From positions 248,001 to 312,000 of the forward strand of contig CACEBD010000001.1 of the NCBI GenBank assembly GCA_902557775.1: a stretch of DNA of 64,000 bases, given 5' to 3'. Under the pieces are notes generated by a model. That model did no database searches, was not told where the DNA came from, and saw nothing but the letters and a program-made list of their open reading frames with translations. Source of the DNA: an uncultured Pelagibacteraceae bacterium (lineage in GTDB: Bacteria; Pseudomonadota; Alphaproteobacteria; Pelagibacterales; Pelagibacteraceae). Numbering within the stretch: position 1 is the stretch's first letter; every line of letters starts with the position of its first letter. Position numbers and translations under genes: made by a program. Below, in pieces: positions 25,183 through 33,114 of the stretch.

Positions 25183-25523
25183 AAAGTATAAGTTTATTTA
25201 GTGGATATATTTATTTAACTTTAGCAATTATAACAGGTATTGCCACTAACGGTTTTCTTAAAACCACTGAAAGTTTTACTAAGCTCACACCTACAATTTT
25301 TTGCATTACAAGTATTGTTGTTTGTATTTTTTGTTTATCCAGAGCAATGACCATAATACCTGTTGGATTTACTTATGCGACTTACGGAGCATTAACGATA
25401 ACAGCAGTTACATTATTTGGTATATTTAAATATAATCAAACTCCTGATCTTTATGCTACTGTTGGATTAATTTTAATTGTTTCAGGAGTAATACTTTTAA
25501 ACCTTTTTGGTAAATTAAAGTAA
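25179..25523 (+). CDS. SMR-family membrane protein lacking the essential glutamate
   Basis: A 114-residue protein with four membrane helices that aligns without gaps to the start of EmrE-type transporters (YIYL at 10-13, ESFTKL-P, IPVGFTYA). The membrane-embedded Glu that couples drug and proton transport (Glu14 in EmrE) is Gly20 here, and the conserved Trp63 position is Tyr. It is probably not a classical proton-coupled drug pump; a small-metabolite transporter or a partner subunit is possible. It overlaps the NDUFA9-like gene by 4 bp (ATGA). Confidence 0.75.
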   Translation: MKSISLFSGYIYLTLAIITGIATNGFLKTTESFTKLTPTIFCITSIVVCIFCLSRAMTIIPVGFTYATYGALTITAVTLFGIFKYNQTPDLYATVGLILIVSGVILLNLFGKLK

Positions 25524-25524
25524 A

Positions 25525-25548
25525 CCCCTGATATTTTTAAATCAGGGG
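25525..25548. terminator. Intrinsic hairpin, probably bidirectional
   Basis: CCCCTGAT pairs with ATCAGGGG around ATTTTTAA, one base after the SMR gene stop. A T-rich stretch (TTTAATTTCTTT) follows on the plus strand. The convergent Lys-rich gene ends 20 bp away, so the hairpin can serve both. Confidence 0.65.
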
Positions 25549-25567
25549 CATTTAATTTCTTTATAAA

Positions 25568-25765
25568 CTAATTATTTAAAGATGCTGTGATAGGTTCTTT
25601 ATTTTTGTTAGCTCTTTTTTCAGCGATTTTTTTCTCGATACTAGCTATCTTTAGATCAATCTTTGATAGTTTTTTTTGTTTAGTGCTTATCTTATTTTTA
25701 AGCTTATCGATTGATTTTAGTATTTTTTTCTTTTTCTTTTCGTTTTTTTTTAACTTTTTTTTCAT
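25568..25765 (-). CDS. 65-aa lysine-rich coiled-coil peptide
   Basis: A frame of 65 residues, with about 26 lysines and heptad-like I/L spacing from residue 15 to 50, then a short tail EPITASLNN. It has a strong Shine-Dalgarno sequence (TGGAGGA, 6 nt before ATG) and a terminator behind it, so it is likely expressed despite low complexity. The function is unknown. A nucleic-acid-binding or histone-like role is a guess from charge alone. Confidence 0.6.
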   Translation of the reverse strand: MKKKLKKNEKKKKKILKSIDKLKNKISTKQKKLSKIDLKIASIEKKIAEKRANKNKEPITASLNN

Positions 25766-25867
25766 ATTGTTCCTCCAAAAAAGAAAAATCTAAAACAATC
25801 TAAAAAATTTTTCAAATTAAATTAAGAAAAATCTTTTAAACTAAAAGTTGAAAAAATTTAGAAAATC

Positions 25868-26764
25868 CTACGGAACTAATAAATTTATAAATCTGTCTGT
25901 TTTTTGGATTTCAAGACTGTTTACGTAACCACAATTTTCACCATCAACCTGTGATAGAACTTTATTGTTTACACCATTTATTTTTAATCTGTTCAATTCT
26001 TTTTTAATTACACTTTTTGCAGGAGTTAAGTCACCTTTGGTTAAAATCAACCAAACATAATAAAGTAATTTTATTCTAGTCAGGTCTTTAAATATGTAAG
26101 CCACTATCCTGTTTTCAAATATATTGGTATCATTTGTTATAGAATGGGGACCAGCATAGTATTTTGAATTAGTACATAAAATCCAATCAGCCATAATTTT
26201 TTCATTATCTACCTCAACCTCCATTTTATTATTTTTTAAAAATAAAAAATGCTGAAAACCTTTTAAAGCGAAAATTACTTTTCCAAGATACTTTTTAATA
26301 TTAATATTTATGGACTCAACAATTCGAGAGTCAAAACCTACACCAGCCATCAAGAAAAAGTACTTATCATTTATTTTTGCTAATGAAATTTTCTTATGAT
26401 TATCTGATACGAGGACGTTGTAAATCTCCTCCGCCTTTTTCTTAATTTGAGTTTCTATTTGTAAAATATTTGCAGTGCCAGCAGGTATGTAACCTACTAA
26501 TTTGTCTTTTAGATTATCACTTTTAAACATTTCATTAATACCAAAACATACGCTCCCGTCACCGCCAGCAAATACTAACCGATCAAATTTTTTATTAGAT
26601 AATTCTTTAAAAACTTTTCTTGCATGATCTTCGCTTTCGGTTTTAAAAAGATCTACAAGGTGATTTTTTTCTAAAAGATAAATAACCTTATTAATTAATT
26701 TAAGTTTTCTACCACCTGCTGCATTAGCATTAAATATAACGGCAAAATTCAATTTTTTATCCAT
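25868..26764 (-). CDS. Diacylglycerol kinase catalytic-domain protein
   Basis: A 298-residue lipid kinase of the DAGK/LCB5/YegS fold. NANAAGGRK near residue 12 and the nucleotide motif FAGGDGSV near 62 are diagnostic; PAGTANIL and GVGFDSRIV follow. It would phosphorylate diacylglycerol or a related lipid. It is divergent from the plcP-agt pair with only about 64 bp between the starts, and the candidate Pho box lies in that gap. A role in recycling diacylglycerol made by PlcP fits, as inference. Confidence 0.85.
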   Translation of the reverse strand: MDKKLNFAVIFNANAAGGRKLKLINKVIYLLEKNHLVDLFKTESEDHARKVFKELSNKKFDRLVFAGGDGSVCFGINEMFKSDNLKDKLVGYIPAGTANILQIETQIKKKAEEIYNVLVSDNHKKISLAKINDKYFFLMAGVGFDSRIVESININIKKYLGKVIFALKGFQHFLFLKNNKMEVEVDNEKIMADWILCTNSKYYAGPHSITNDTNIFENRIVAYIFKDLTRIKLLYYVWLILTKGDLTPAKSVIKKELNRLKINGVNNKVLSQVDGENCGYVNSLEIQKTDRFINLLVP

Positions 26765-26765
26765 A

Positions 26766-26794
26766 TTTTAACAATTCTGTAACATATTTATGAT
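26766..26794 (+). promoter_or_regulatory. Candidate Pho box (three 7-bp repeats) before plcP
   Basis: TTTTAAC, CTGTAAC and TTATGAT are spaced by 4 nt each (AATT, ATAT), the 11-bp periodicity of PhoB direct repeats. A -10-like TATACT lies at 26801-26806 and the plcP ATG at 26829. The TGTAACATAT core is identical to that before pstS. Confidence 0.5.
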
Positions 26795-26828
26795 TCTACT
26801 TATACTAGAGATTCGTTTTATAAAAAAT

Positions 26829-27644
26829 ATGGAAACAATTCAAACTAAATCTAAAGGAAAGATTTTAAATTACAAAAGCATCTTTATTTCTGACTTGCAC
26901 CTTGGGCATAGAAAAAGTGCAGCAAACAAATTATTAGAATTTTACAAACATTCAAGGTCAGAGAATTTATATCTTGTTGGTGATATCATTGATGTTTGGG
27001 CTTTAAAAACAAAATTTTACTGGCCTCAAGAACATAATGATGTGATTCAAAAAACATTAAGAAAAGCAAGACATGGAACAAAAGTAAAATATATTGTGGG
27101 AAATCATGATGATGTCTTCAGAAAATTTTTACCATTACATTTTGGCGATATTGAAGTGGTAAATAGAGCCATACATGTAAGTTCAGATAATAAAAAGTAT
27201 ATTGTTGTTCATGGTGATGCTTGGGATGGAGTGATGAAATATGCTCCATGGTTATCAAAAGTAGGAGCTATCGCTTATAGTTTTTTACTTGAGTTTAATG
27301 TTGTTATCAATTTTTTTAGAAGATTATTTAAAAAGGGTAATTGGTCTTTAGCAAAATATTTAAAACACAAAGTAAAGAACGCTGTAAAATATATAGGCGA
27401 TTATGAAAAAACTTTAGCAATTTATGCTAAAAGAAAAAATGTTGATGGCATAATTTGCGGCCATATTCATCATTCTGCCGATCAAGTCTTAGATGGTGTG
27501 AGATATTTAAATTGTGGTGATTGGGTAGAAGGTGCAACTTTCTTGGTAGAACATTTTGATGGTCGCATGGAAGTTATTGACTGGGATAAAATCAGAGGTG
27601 ACGTTGTTGATTACGAGCCGTATTTAAAAGTAGTAAATAAATAA
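26829..27644 (+). CDS. plcP: PlcP-type metallophosphoesterase (phospholipase C in lipid remodelling)
   Basis: A calcineurin-like phosphoesterase of 271 residues from the chosen ATG. Metal-binding motifs are all present: SDLHLGH, GDIIDVW, GNHDD, VHGDAWD and GHIHH, followed by LNCGDWVEG. The family was often named UDP-2,3-diacylglucosamine pyrophosphatase, but this subtype next to an Agt glycosyltransferase matches PlcP, which removes phospholipid headgroups to give diacylglycerol under phosphate starvation. The candidate Pho box and nearby pst genes support this. The frame reaches 26790, but 26829 is the more likely start. Confidence 0.8.
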   Translation: METIQTKSKGKILNYKSIFISDLHLGHRKSAANKLLEFYKHSRSENLYLVGDIIDVWALKTKFYWPQEHNDVIQKTLRKARHGTKVKYIVGNHDDVFRKFLPLHFGDIEVVNRAIHVSSDNKKYIVVHGDAWDGVMKYAPWLSKVGAIAYSFLLEFNVVINFFRRLFKKGNWSLAKYLKHKVKNAVKYIGDYEKTLAIYAKRKNVDGIICGHIHHSADQVLDGVRYLNCGDWVEGATFLVEHFDGRMEVIDWDKIRGDVVDYEPYLKVVNK

Positions 27645-28652
27645 ATGAAAATTTTAATCGTTACTGATGCCTGGTATCCGCAAGTGAACGGTGTTTGTAG
27701 AACTTTAAAAAATCTTGGCGATGAATTAAAAAAAATTGGACATCAGGTTGAATATATTGAACCTAATCAATTTTTTACTGTGCCAATGCCAAAATATAAT
27801 GAAATAAAACTTTCTCTTAATGTTTGGCCTAGAGTAGGTAGATTAATTTCTAAAGCCGATGCTGATATAATTCACATAGCTACAGAAGGCCCGATAGGAA
27901 TATTTGCAAAAAGATATTGTGTAAAAAATAAGCTTAAGTTTACTACGTCTTACCATACTCAATTTGATAAATATTTGAAGCTATACTATCCTTATTTGCC
28001 AATTAAGCTTGCTCAAAAGTTCCTTAAAGGATTTCACTCAAAGGCTGAAAAAATTTTAGTAACAACTCAGTCAATGAAAGATGAACTTCAAGATATTGGT
28101 TTTGATAAGGATAAGATGGTTGTTTGGACTAGAGGGGCAAACCACGGGGCATTTCAAAAGCCTAAAAAGATTAATTTAGAGTATAAAAGACCAATTTATC
28201 TTTATGTGGGAAGGGTATCTATTGAGAAGAATATAAGAGCATTTCTGGATTTAGAGTTAGAAGGCACGAAACTAGTTGTTGGTAAAGGACCTGATTTAGA
28301 TAAACTTAAAAAAGAATACCCTGAAGCGATATTTAAAGGAGAGAGAACAAATGGTGAGCTTGCAAGTTACTTTGCTTCTTCTGATGTTTTTGTTTTCCCG
28401 AGCAAAACAGATACTTTTGGAATTGTAATTATAGAAGCTTTAAAATGTGGATTGCCAGTAGCTGCTTACCCAGTAGCAGGACCAAAAGATATTTTTAACG
28501 GAACAAACATTGGCTCGTTAAACAACGATCTTAAAAAAGCAGCACTTGAAGCTCTTAAGTCAGATAGAAGCGCTTGCATTGAGCATGCAAAAAAATATAC
28601 CTGGGAAAATTGCGCAAAAATCTTTTTAAATAGTGCGGTATCAAACCGCTAA
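27645..28652 (+). CDS. agt: GT4 glycosyltransferase, Agt-type glycolipid synthase
   Basis: A 335-residue GT-B glycosyltransferase. The N-terminal domain starts with TDAWYPQVNGVCRTL and holds TSYHTQFDKY. The C-terminal domain has YVGRVSIEKN and the nucleotide-sugar motif PSKTDTFGIVIIEAL-CGLPV. It follows plcP with no gap. In marine bacteria and Sinorhizobium the PlcP-Agt pair turns diacylglycerol into glycolipids that replace phospholipids in low phosphate. The sugar added cannot be told from sequence. Confidence 0.8.
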   Translation: MKILIVTDAWYPQVNGVCRTLKNLGDELKKIGHQVEYIEPNQFFTVPMPKYNEIKLSLNVWPRVGRLISKADADIIHIATEGPIGIFAKRYCVKNKLKFTTSYHTQFDKYLKLYYPYLPIKLAQKFLKGFHSKAEKILVTTQSMKDELQDIGFDKDKMVVWTRGANHGAFQKPKKINLEYKRPIYLYVGRVSIEKNIRAFLDLELEGTKLVVGKGPDLDKLKKEYPEAIFKGERTNGELASYFASSDVFVFPSKTDTFGIVIIEALKCGLPVAAYPVAGPKDIFNGTNIGSLNNDLKKAALEALKSDRSACIEHAKKYTWENCAKIFLNSAVSNR

Positions 28653-28694
28653 AAAATATTTCTTTAGTCTATATCTTTAAAGTATAATCAAATC

Positions 28695-29891
28695 ATGGAA
28701 TTATTATTTTATTCTCTTGCTGGGATAATTGTGATCGTAGTAATTGCAGTATCCAGAAAATCCATTGTAGCAGGCATGGAGGCAAGATCCGATGTTAAGA
28801 GAGAGAACAAACCAAGTAATAATGAAGAGGGGATAGAAGACATCACCAATGAAAATATTGAAAAAACTAATGAGCAAGTAAAGATTATTAATCAAATCGA
28901 TGATCTAATTTTAATTGTAGATAAATTTAAAAATATCAAATTTTTTAATAATAGTGCAAAAAAAAAATTTGGAGAAAATAATTTAAATAAGCACGTGGCT
29001 ACTTTATTGAGAGTTCCTGATTTACTCCAAAATATTGATTTAGTACTTTTAAAAAAAGAGACAATTACTATGGATTTAGAATTATCCTCTCCCTCATTTC
29101 AGTTCTTTAAAGTTCATCTATTCTCTGGACCGACCTCATATGTCGATGATCCTGACTCAGTTGTTTTATTTCTAAAAGATTTAACTGATATTATAAAAGC
29201 GCAAAGGTTTAAATCTGATTTTGTAGCTAATGTCAGCCATGAACTTAAAACGCCTTTAGTTTCTATTAAAGGATTTTTAGAAACTATAAGCGGACATGCG
29301 AAAGATGATTTAGAAGCACAAAAAAAATTCATACCGATAATGCTTGAGCAAGCTGATAGGATGGAAAGCTTAATTAAAGATTTACTTTCATTAAGTAGAA
29401 TTGAGTTAGAGGAACATATACAGCCTCAAGATAAAGTAAATTTAAAAGAAGTTTTAAGTAACGTTGAAGATATCCATCAAAAAAATTTAAAATCTTTTGA
29501 ATTTAAAAATAATATAAAAGATGATTTCTTTATTAAAGGCGATCATGAAAAATTAATTGAAGTTTTTTCAAATATTATTGATAACAGTATAAAATATTCA
29601 GAAAAAAATAAAAAGATCGAGGTTAATTGTGGACAAGGTAACGGAAAAGTAATAGGAGACTCTTATACCGTGTCCATTAAAGATAATGGTATTGGAATTC
29701 CAACTGAACAACTTCCGAGAATTACTGAAAGATTTTTTAGAGTTGATGCAGCTAAAAGTAAAAAAGTTGGTGGCACTGGACTTGGAATGGCGATCGTGAA
29801 GCACATTGTTAATCAGCATAGAGGTGAGTTAGAAATAAAAAGTGAGGCTCAAAGTGGCACCGAAATAAAGGTTCACTTTTCTAAATTTTAG
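28695..29891 (+). CDS. phoR: Phosphate sensor histidine kinase PhoR
   Basis: A 398-residue sensor kinase: one N-terminal membrane helix (4-20), a PAS-like domain (about 65-165), HisKA with the phospho-acceptor His182 in ANVSHELKTPL, and HATPase with N box, DNGIGIP, F box and GGTGLGMAIVKHI. The single helix and PAS domain are typical of PhoR. phoB lies 6 kb downstream after pst and phoU, so kinase and regulator bracket the transport genes. Confidence 0.9.
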   Translation: MELLFYSLAGIIVIVVIAVSRKSIVAGMEARSDVKRENKPSNNEEGIEDITNENIEKTNEQVKIINQIDDLILIVDKFKNIKFFNNSAKKKFGENNLNKHVATLLRVPDLLQNIDLVLLKKETITMDLELSSPSFQFFKVHLFSGPTSYVDDPDSVVLFLKDLTDIIKAQRFKSDFVANVSHELKTPLVSIKGFLETISGHAKDDLEAQKKFIPIMLEQADRMESLIKDLLSLSRIELEEHIQPQDKVNLKEVLSNVEDIHQKNLKSFEFKNNIKDDFFIKGDHEKLIEVFSNIIDNSIKYSEKNKKIEVNCGQGNGKVIGDSYTVSIKDNGIGIPTEQLPRITERFFRVDAAKSKKVGGTGLGMAIVKHIVNQHRGELEIKSEAQSGTEIKVHFSKF

Positions 29892-29920
29892 CAAATATCA
29901 CAAATTTATTAAATTATGTC

Positions 29921-29948
29921 TTGAGATAGACAGTAAAATAGTTAAAAT
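29921..29948 (+). promoter_or_regulatory. Promoter-like element before the secreted unknown protein
   Basis: TTGAGA (29921-29926), 16-nt spacer, TAAAAT (29943-29948). The ATG is at 29955, six bases after the -10 box, so a leaderless transcript is possible. Confidence 0.35.
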
Positions 29949-29954
29949 TCTAGT

Positions 29955-30566
29955 ATGACTAGAATAACAAATTATATAATTCTGGTTTTATTAACTTTAA
30001 CTTTTACAACTGTTAAGGCAGATGTAAACTTAATTGAGAAAACTTTACGTTCTCAACCTCTCACAGTTTTTGATCTTGGACTTTTAAGACTTAAAAACGA
30101 TCTTAGGCAAGCTAAAAACGATTTAGTTCTTGAAGTAGATAATAAAAATGTATCTACAATTTATACTGAAGCTTTATTTTCTAGAAGAGACGATGGAATT
30201 CAATTAATTGTGTCAGCACCGATGAGTACTCATTTAAATGCTAACTCGTACATGGTGGACTCAATTAAATGTAGAAAAATTTTTGAAAAAGTTAAAAATA
30301 ATCTTTTAAAAGGACAAAACGAGAGCAATATGATTCACTCAAAAGCTGCATCTTATTTAAGTGAAGTATTCACCGCTCCAACACAATGGAATGCTTGGAG
30401 ATATGATAAAGGTTTTACTCAAAAATTAGTTAACTTTGTACAACTAGAAGTTACATTAAAGCCTACTCAATCCTACGCAGTTAAAAATAAAGTAAGACCT
30501 TTTAGTTGCGGAGGGTCTTTAGCCTCTGATTATCAACAAATCGAGATAACTAGAAAGTTCAACTAA
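29955..30566 (+). CDS. Exported protein of unknown function between phoR and pstS
   Basis: A 203-residue protein with a signal peptide (hydrophobic residues 6-21, cleavage predicted after VKA at 22). The mature part has two cysteines (near 104 and 184) that may pair, and a C-terminal strand pattern ending YQQIEITRKFN. No known family was recognised. Being placed between the phosphate sensor and the phosphate-binding protein suggests a periplasmic role in phosphate acquisition or sensing, which is inference from context only. Confidence 0.65.
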   Translation: MTRITNYIILVLLTLTFTTVKADVNLIEKTLRSQPLTVFDLGLLRLKNDLRQAKNDLVLEVDNKNVSTIYTEALFSRRDDGIQLIVSAPMSTHLNANSYMVDSIKCRKIFEKVKNNLLKGQNESNMIHSKAASYLSEVFTAPTQWNAWRYDKGFTQKLVNFVQLEVTLKPTQSYAVKNKVRPFSCGGSLASDYQQIEITRKFN

Positions 30567-30576
30567 AAAGTTATCA

Positions 30577-30605
30577 TTTTAATAAATTTGTAACATATCT
30601 GTAAT
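30577..30605 (+). promoter_or_regulatory. Candidate Pho box (three 7-bp repeats) before pstS
   Basis: TTTTAAT, TTGTAAC and CTGTAAT are separated by 4 nt each (AAAT, ATAT). The last two form an 18-bp unit close to the enteric CTGTCAT-N4-CTGTCAT pattern. The pstS start codon is 68 bp downstream, leaving room for a -10 and a leader with AAAGGA. Confidence 0.6.
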
Positions 30606-30673
30606 AATTAAGAGTCCTCTTAATTCTATGAGTCCAATGTTTGTTAATTAATTAATAAATGAAAGGATAAACA

Positions 30674-31678
30674 ATGAGAAAACTATCAATCGCTTTAGCT
30701 TCATTAGTTGTAATGTTAGTTGTAACTTCTGCTCAAGCTAGAGATCAGATTAAAATCGTAGGTTCTTCAACTGTATTCCCTTATGCAACAATCGTTGCTG
30801 AAAGATTTGGTTCGTCAGGTAAATTTAAAACACCAGTAATCGAGTCAACAGGAACAGGTGGTGGAGCTAAATTATTCTGTGCTGGAGTTGGTACAGAGCA
30901 CCCAGACATAACAAATGCATCTAGAGCTATGAAGGCTAAAGAGTATGCGCTATGTCAAAAAAATGGTGTTGAAGAAATCGTAGAGATTACAGTTGGTAAC
31001 GACGGAATAACGTTAGCTTATTCTAAAGATGCTAAACCAGTAAACTTTACAAAAAAACAATTATGGGCAGCATTAGCAAAAGAAGTTGCTAAAGATGGTG
31101 CGTTAGTACCAAATCCATATAAAAATTGGAGTGATATCGACCCATCATTACCAAACTACCCTATCAAAGTTATGGTGCCTCCAGGAACATCAGGAACAAG
31201 AGATGCTTGGAATTCATTAGTAATGAAAAAAGGTATCGATGATGCTTCTAAAAAAGCTGGCGCTAAATATAAAGCGTTAAGAGAAGATGGTGCGGTAATT
31301 GAAGTTGGTGAGAACGACTCACTTATTATTCAAAAATTAGCTGCGGACAAAGAAATGTTCGGTTTCTTTGGTTTCAGTTATTTCTTAGCTGCAAAAGATA
31401 AATTGCAAGCTGCAAGCATTGAAGGTGGTCAACCAAGTCTATCTTCGATTCAAGATTACAGTTACGCAGTTGCAAGACCTTTATTCTTCTATGTGAAAAA
31501 AGCTCACGTGGGCGTTGTACCTGGCTTACATGAATTCGTAAAAGAGTTCACAAGTAAAAAAGCTATGGGTAATAAAGGTTATTTAACTGATATCGGGCTA
31601 GTACCTCTAGATGGCAAGTTATACAAAACATCTAGAACTAACGCTACGAAGTTAGTTAACATGCCTGCTAAGAAGTAG
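30674..31678 (+). CDS. pstS: Phosphate-binding periplasmic protein PstS
   Basis: A 334-residue substrate-binding protein. Signal peptide residues 1-22 end at the AQA cleavage site. The phosphate site shows IVGSSTVFPY near the mature N-terminus and GTSGTRDAW in the second lobe, plus the STGTGGG segment. It delivers phosphate to PstCAB. The Shine-Dalgarno sequence is AAAGGA. A strong hairpin terminator follows it, which would favour pstS expression over the permease genes. Confidence 0.95.
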   Translation: MRKLSIALASLVVMLVVTSAQARDQIKIVGSSTVFPYATIVAERFGSSGKFKTPVIESTGTGGGAKLFCAGVGTEHPDITNASRAMKAKEYALCQKNGVEEIVEITVGNDGITLAYSKDAKPVNFTKKQLWAALAKEVAKDGALVPNPYKNWSDIDPSLPNYPIKVMVPPGTSGTRDAWNSLVMKKGIDDASKKAGAKYKALREDGAVIEVGENDSLIIQKLAADKEMFGFFGFSYFLAAKDKLQAASIEGGQPSLSSIQDYSYAVARPLFFYVKKAHVGVVPGLHEFVKEFTSKKAMGNKGYLTDIGLVPLDGKLYKTSRTNATKLVNMPAKK

Positions 31679-31693
31679 TAGTATCAATTAAAC

Positions 31694-31720
31694 AAAAAGG
31701 GGGTATTTTACCCCCTTTTT
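31694..31720 (+). terminator. Strong intrinsic terminator/attenuator between pstS and pstC
   Basis: AAAAAGGGGGTA pairs perfectly with TACCCCCTTTTT (12 bp) around a TTT loop, ending in the T-run. Read-through would be needed to express pstCAB-phoUB from the pstS promoter. Confidence 0.85.
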
Positions 31721-31737
31721 ATCTCTGGAAGCTCAAT

Positions 31738-33114
31738 ATGAATTTAATACTTGTAACTTTTATTATTCTCTTAGCTTTCACAAGTTATTATTTCGGTAGA
31801 AAAAAAGCTCTAGTTATTCAATCATCACAAAGACTTACGGCATTACCAAAATTTTATGGATATTATTTAGCTGCTTGGTGTGCTGCACCAGCATTAATAA
31901 TTTTTGCTCTTTGGTCAGTTTTTGAACCATCAATAGTTAAAACATTTATTTTACAAGATTACACTGATCAGAACTTAACTAAAAATGAGCTTCAGCTTAT
32001 TTACACAAAGGTTAAAGCATTAGCCGCAGGAACTTACACGGGAAATATTACTAATTTTCTAGATGAGTCTGCTAATAAGTACATTCAATTAAAAGGAATA
32101 GCTAACAGCGCTAAAGTAGCAATTATTTTAGCAATTTTAATTTTCTCTCTGAGTTTTGCGTATAGATCTGTTCAGAAAAATGATCGAATGAGAGAACCAG
32201 TAGAAATTTTTCTTAAATGGGTGTTATTTGTTGCATCATTAGGCGCAGTTTTAGTTACAATCGGAATAGTTTTTTCACTTTTATTCGAAGCGATTAGGTT
32301 TTTTCAAGCAGTAAAAATCTTTGACTTTATATTCGGAACTCATTGGTATCCTGCTAAAACTTTTGTAAGAGATGGCCAACCAGATCCTGAATTAATGAAG
32401 GATGCTTTCGGAGCTGTGCCTTTATTTGCTGGAACTTTTTTTATTGCTTTTATTGCAATGTGTGTTGCCATCCCCATAGGTTTGCTGAGTGGGATATATC
32501 TATCTGAGTATGCTGGAAGAGGCATAAGAAAATATGCGAAACCTATTATTGAGATTTTAGCTGGTATTCCAACAGTGGTATATGGTTTTTTTGCAGCTTT
32601 AACCGTCGGTCCTTTTGTTAAAGAAATTGGAAACGCTATGGGTTTAGAAGTTTCAGCGGAGAGCGCTTTAGCTGCAGGAGCAGTTATGGGAGTAATGATA
32701 ATTCCTTTTATTTCAAGTCTAAGCGATGACGTTATGACGGCAGTACCTCAAAATTTAAGAGATGGGAGTTACGCAATGGGCGCAACAAAATCTGAAACTG
32801 TAAAAAAAGTAATTTTTCCAGCAGCCCTACCTGGTATCGTAGGTTCGATACTTTTAGCAGTATCGAGAGCGGTAGGAGAAACAATGATTGTTGTAATGGC
32901 CTCAGGACTAGCGGCTAATCTTACAATGAATCCACTTGAGTCAACTTCTACCATTACAGCGCAAATTGTAGTAATTTTAATTGGAGACCAACAATTTGGA
33001 GATCCAAAAACTCAATCAGCTTTTGCATTAGGAATATCTTTATTTATAGTAACTTTACTCTTAAATGTAATCGCTCTTTCAGTTGTTAAAAAATATAGGG
33101 AAAAATATGAATAG
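31738..33114 (+). CDS. pstC: Phosphate ABC transporter permease PstC
   Basis: A 458-residue permease, longer than the roughly 320 of enteric PstC because of an N-terminal extension of about 200 residues with extra membrane helices (near 1-15, 40-58, 125-142) and a periplasmic loop. The core has the ABC permease EAA loop (GATKSETVKKVIFPAALPGI) and five or six helices. The long N-terminus is known in alphaproteobacterial PstC. It overlaps pstA by 8 bp. Confidence 0.92.
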   Translation: MNLILVTFIILLAFTSYYFGRKKALVIQSSQRLTALPKFYGYYLAAWCAAPALIIFALWSVFEPSIVKTFILQDYTDQNLTKNELQLIYTKVKALAAGTYTGNITNFLDESANKYIQLKGIANSAKVAIILAILIFSLSFAYRSVQKNDRMREPVEIFLKWVLFVASLGAVLVTIGIVFSLLFEAIRFFQAVKIFDFIFGTHWYPAKTFVRDGQPDPELMKDAFGAVPLFAGTFFIAFIAMCVAIPIGLLSGIYLSEYAGRGIRKYAKPIIEILAGIPTVVYGFFAALTVGPFVKEIGNAMGLEVSAESALAAGAVMGVMIIPFISSLSDDVMTAVPQNLRDGSYAMGATKSETVKKVIFPAALPGIVGSILLAVSRAVGETMIVVMASGLAANLTMNPLESTSTITAQIVVILIGDQQFGDPKTQSAFALGISLFIVTLLLNVIALSVVKKYREKYE

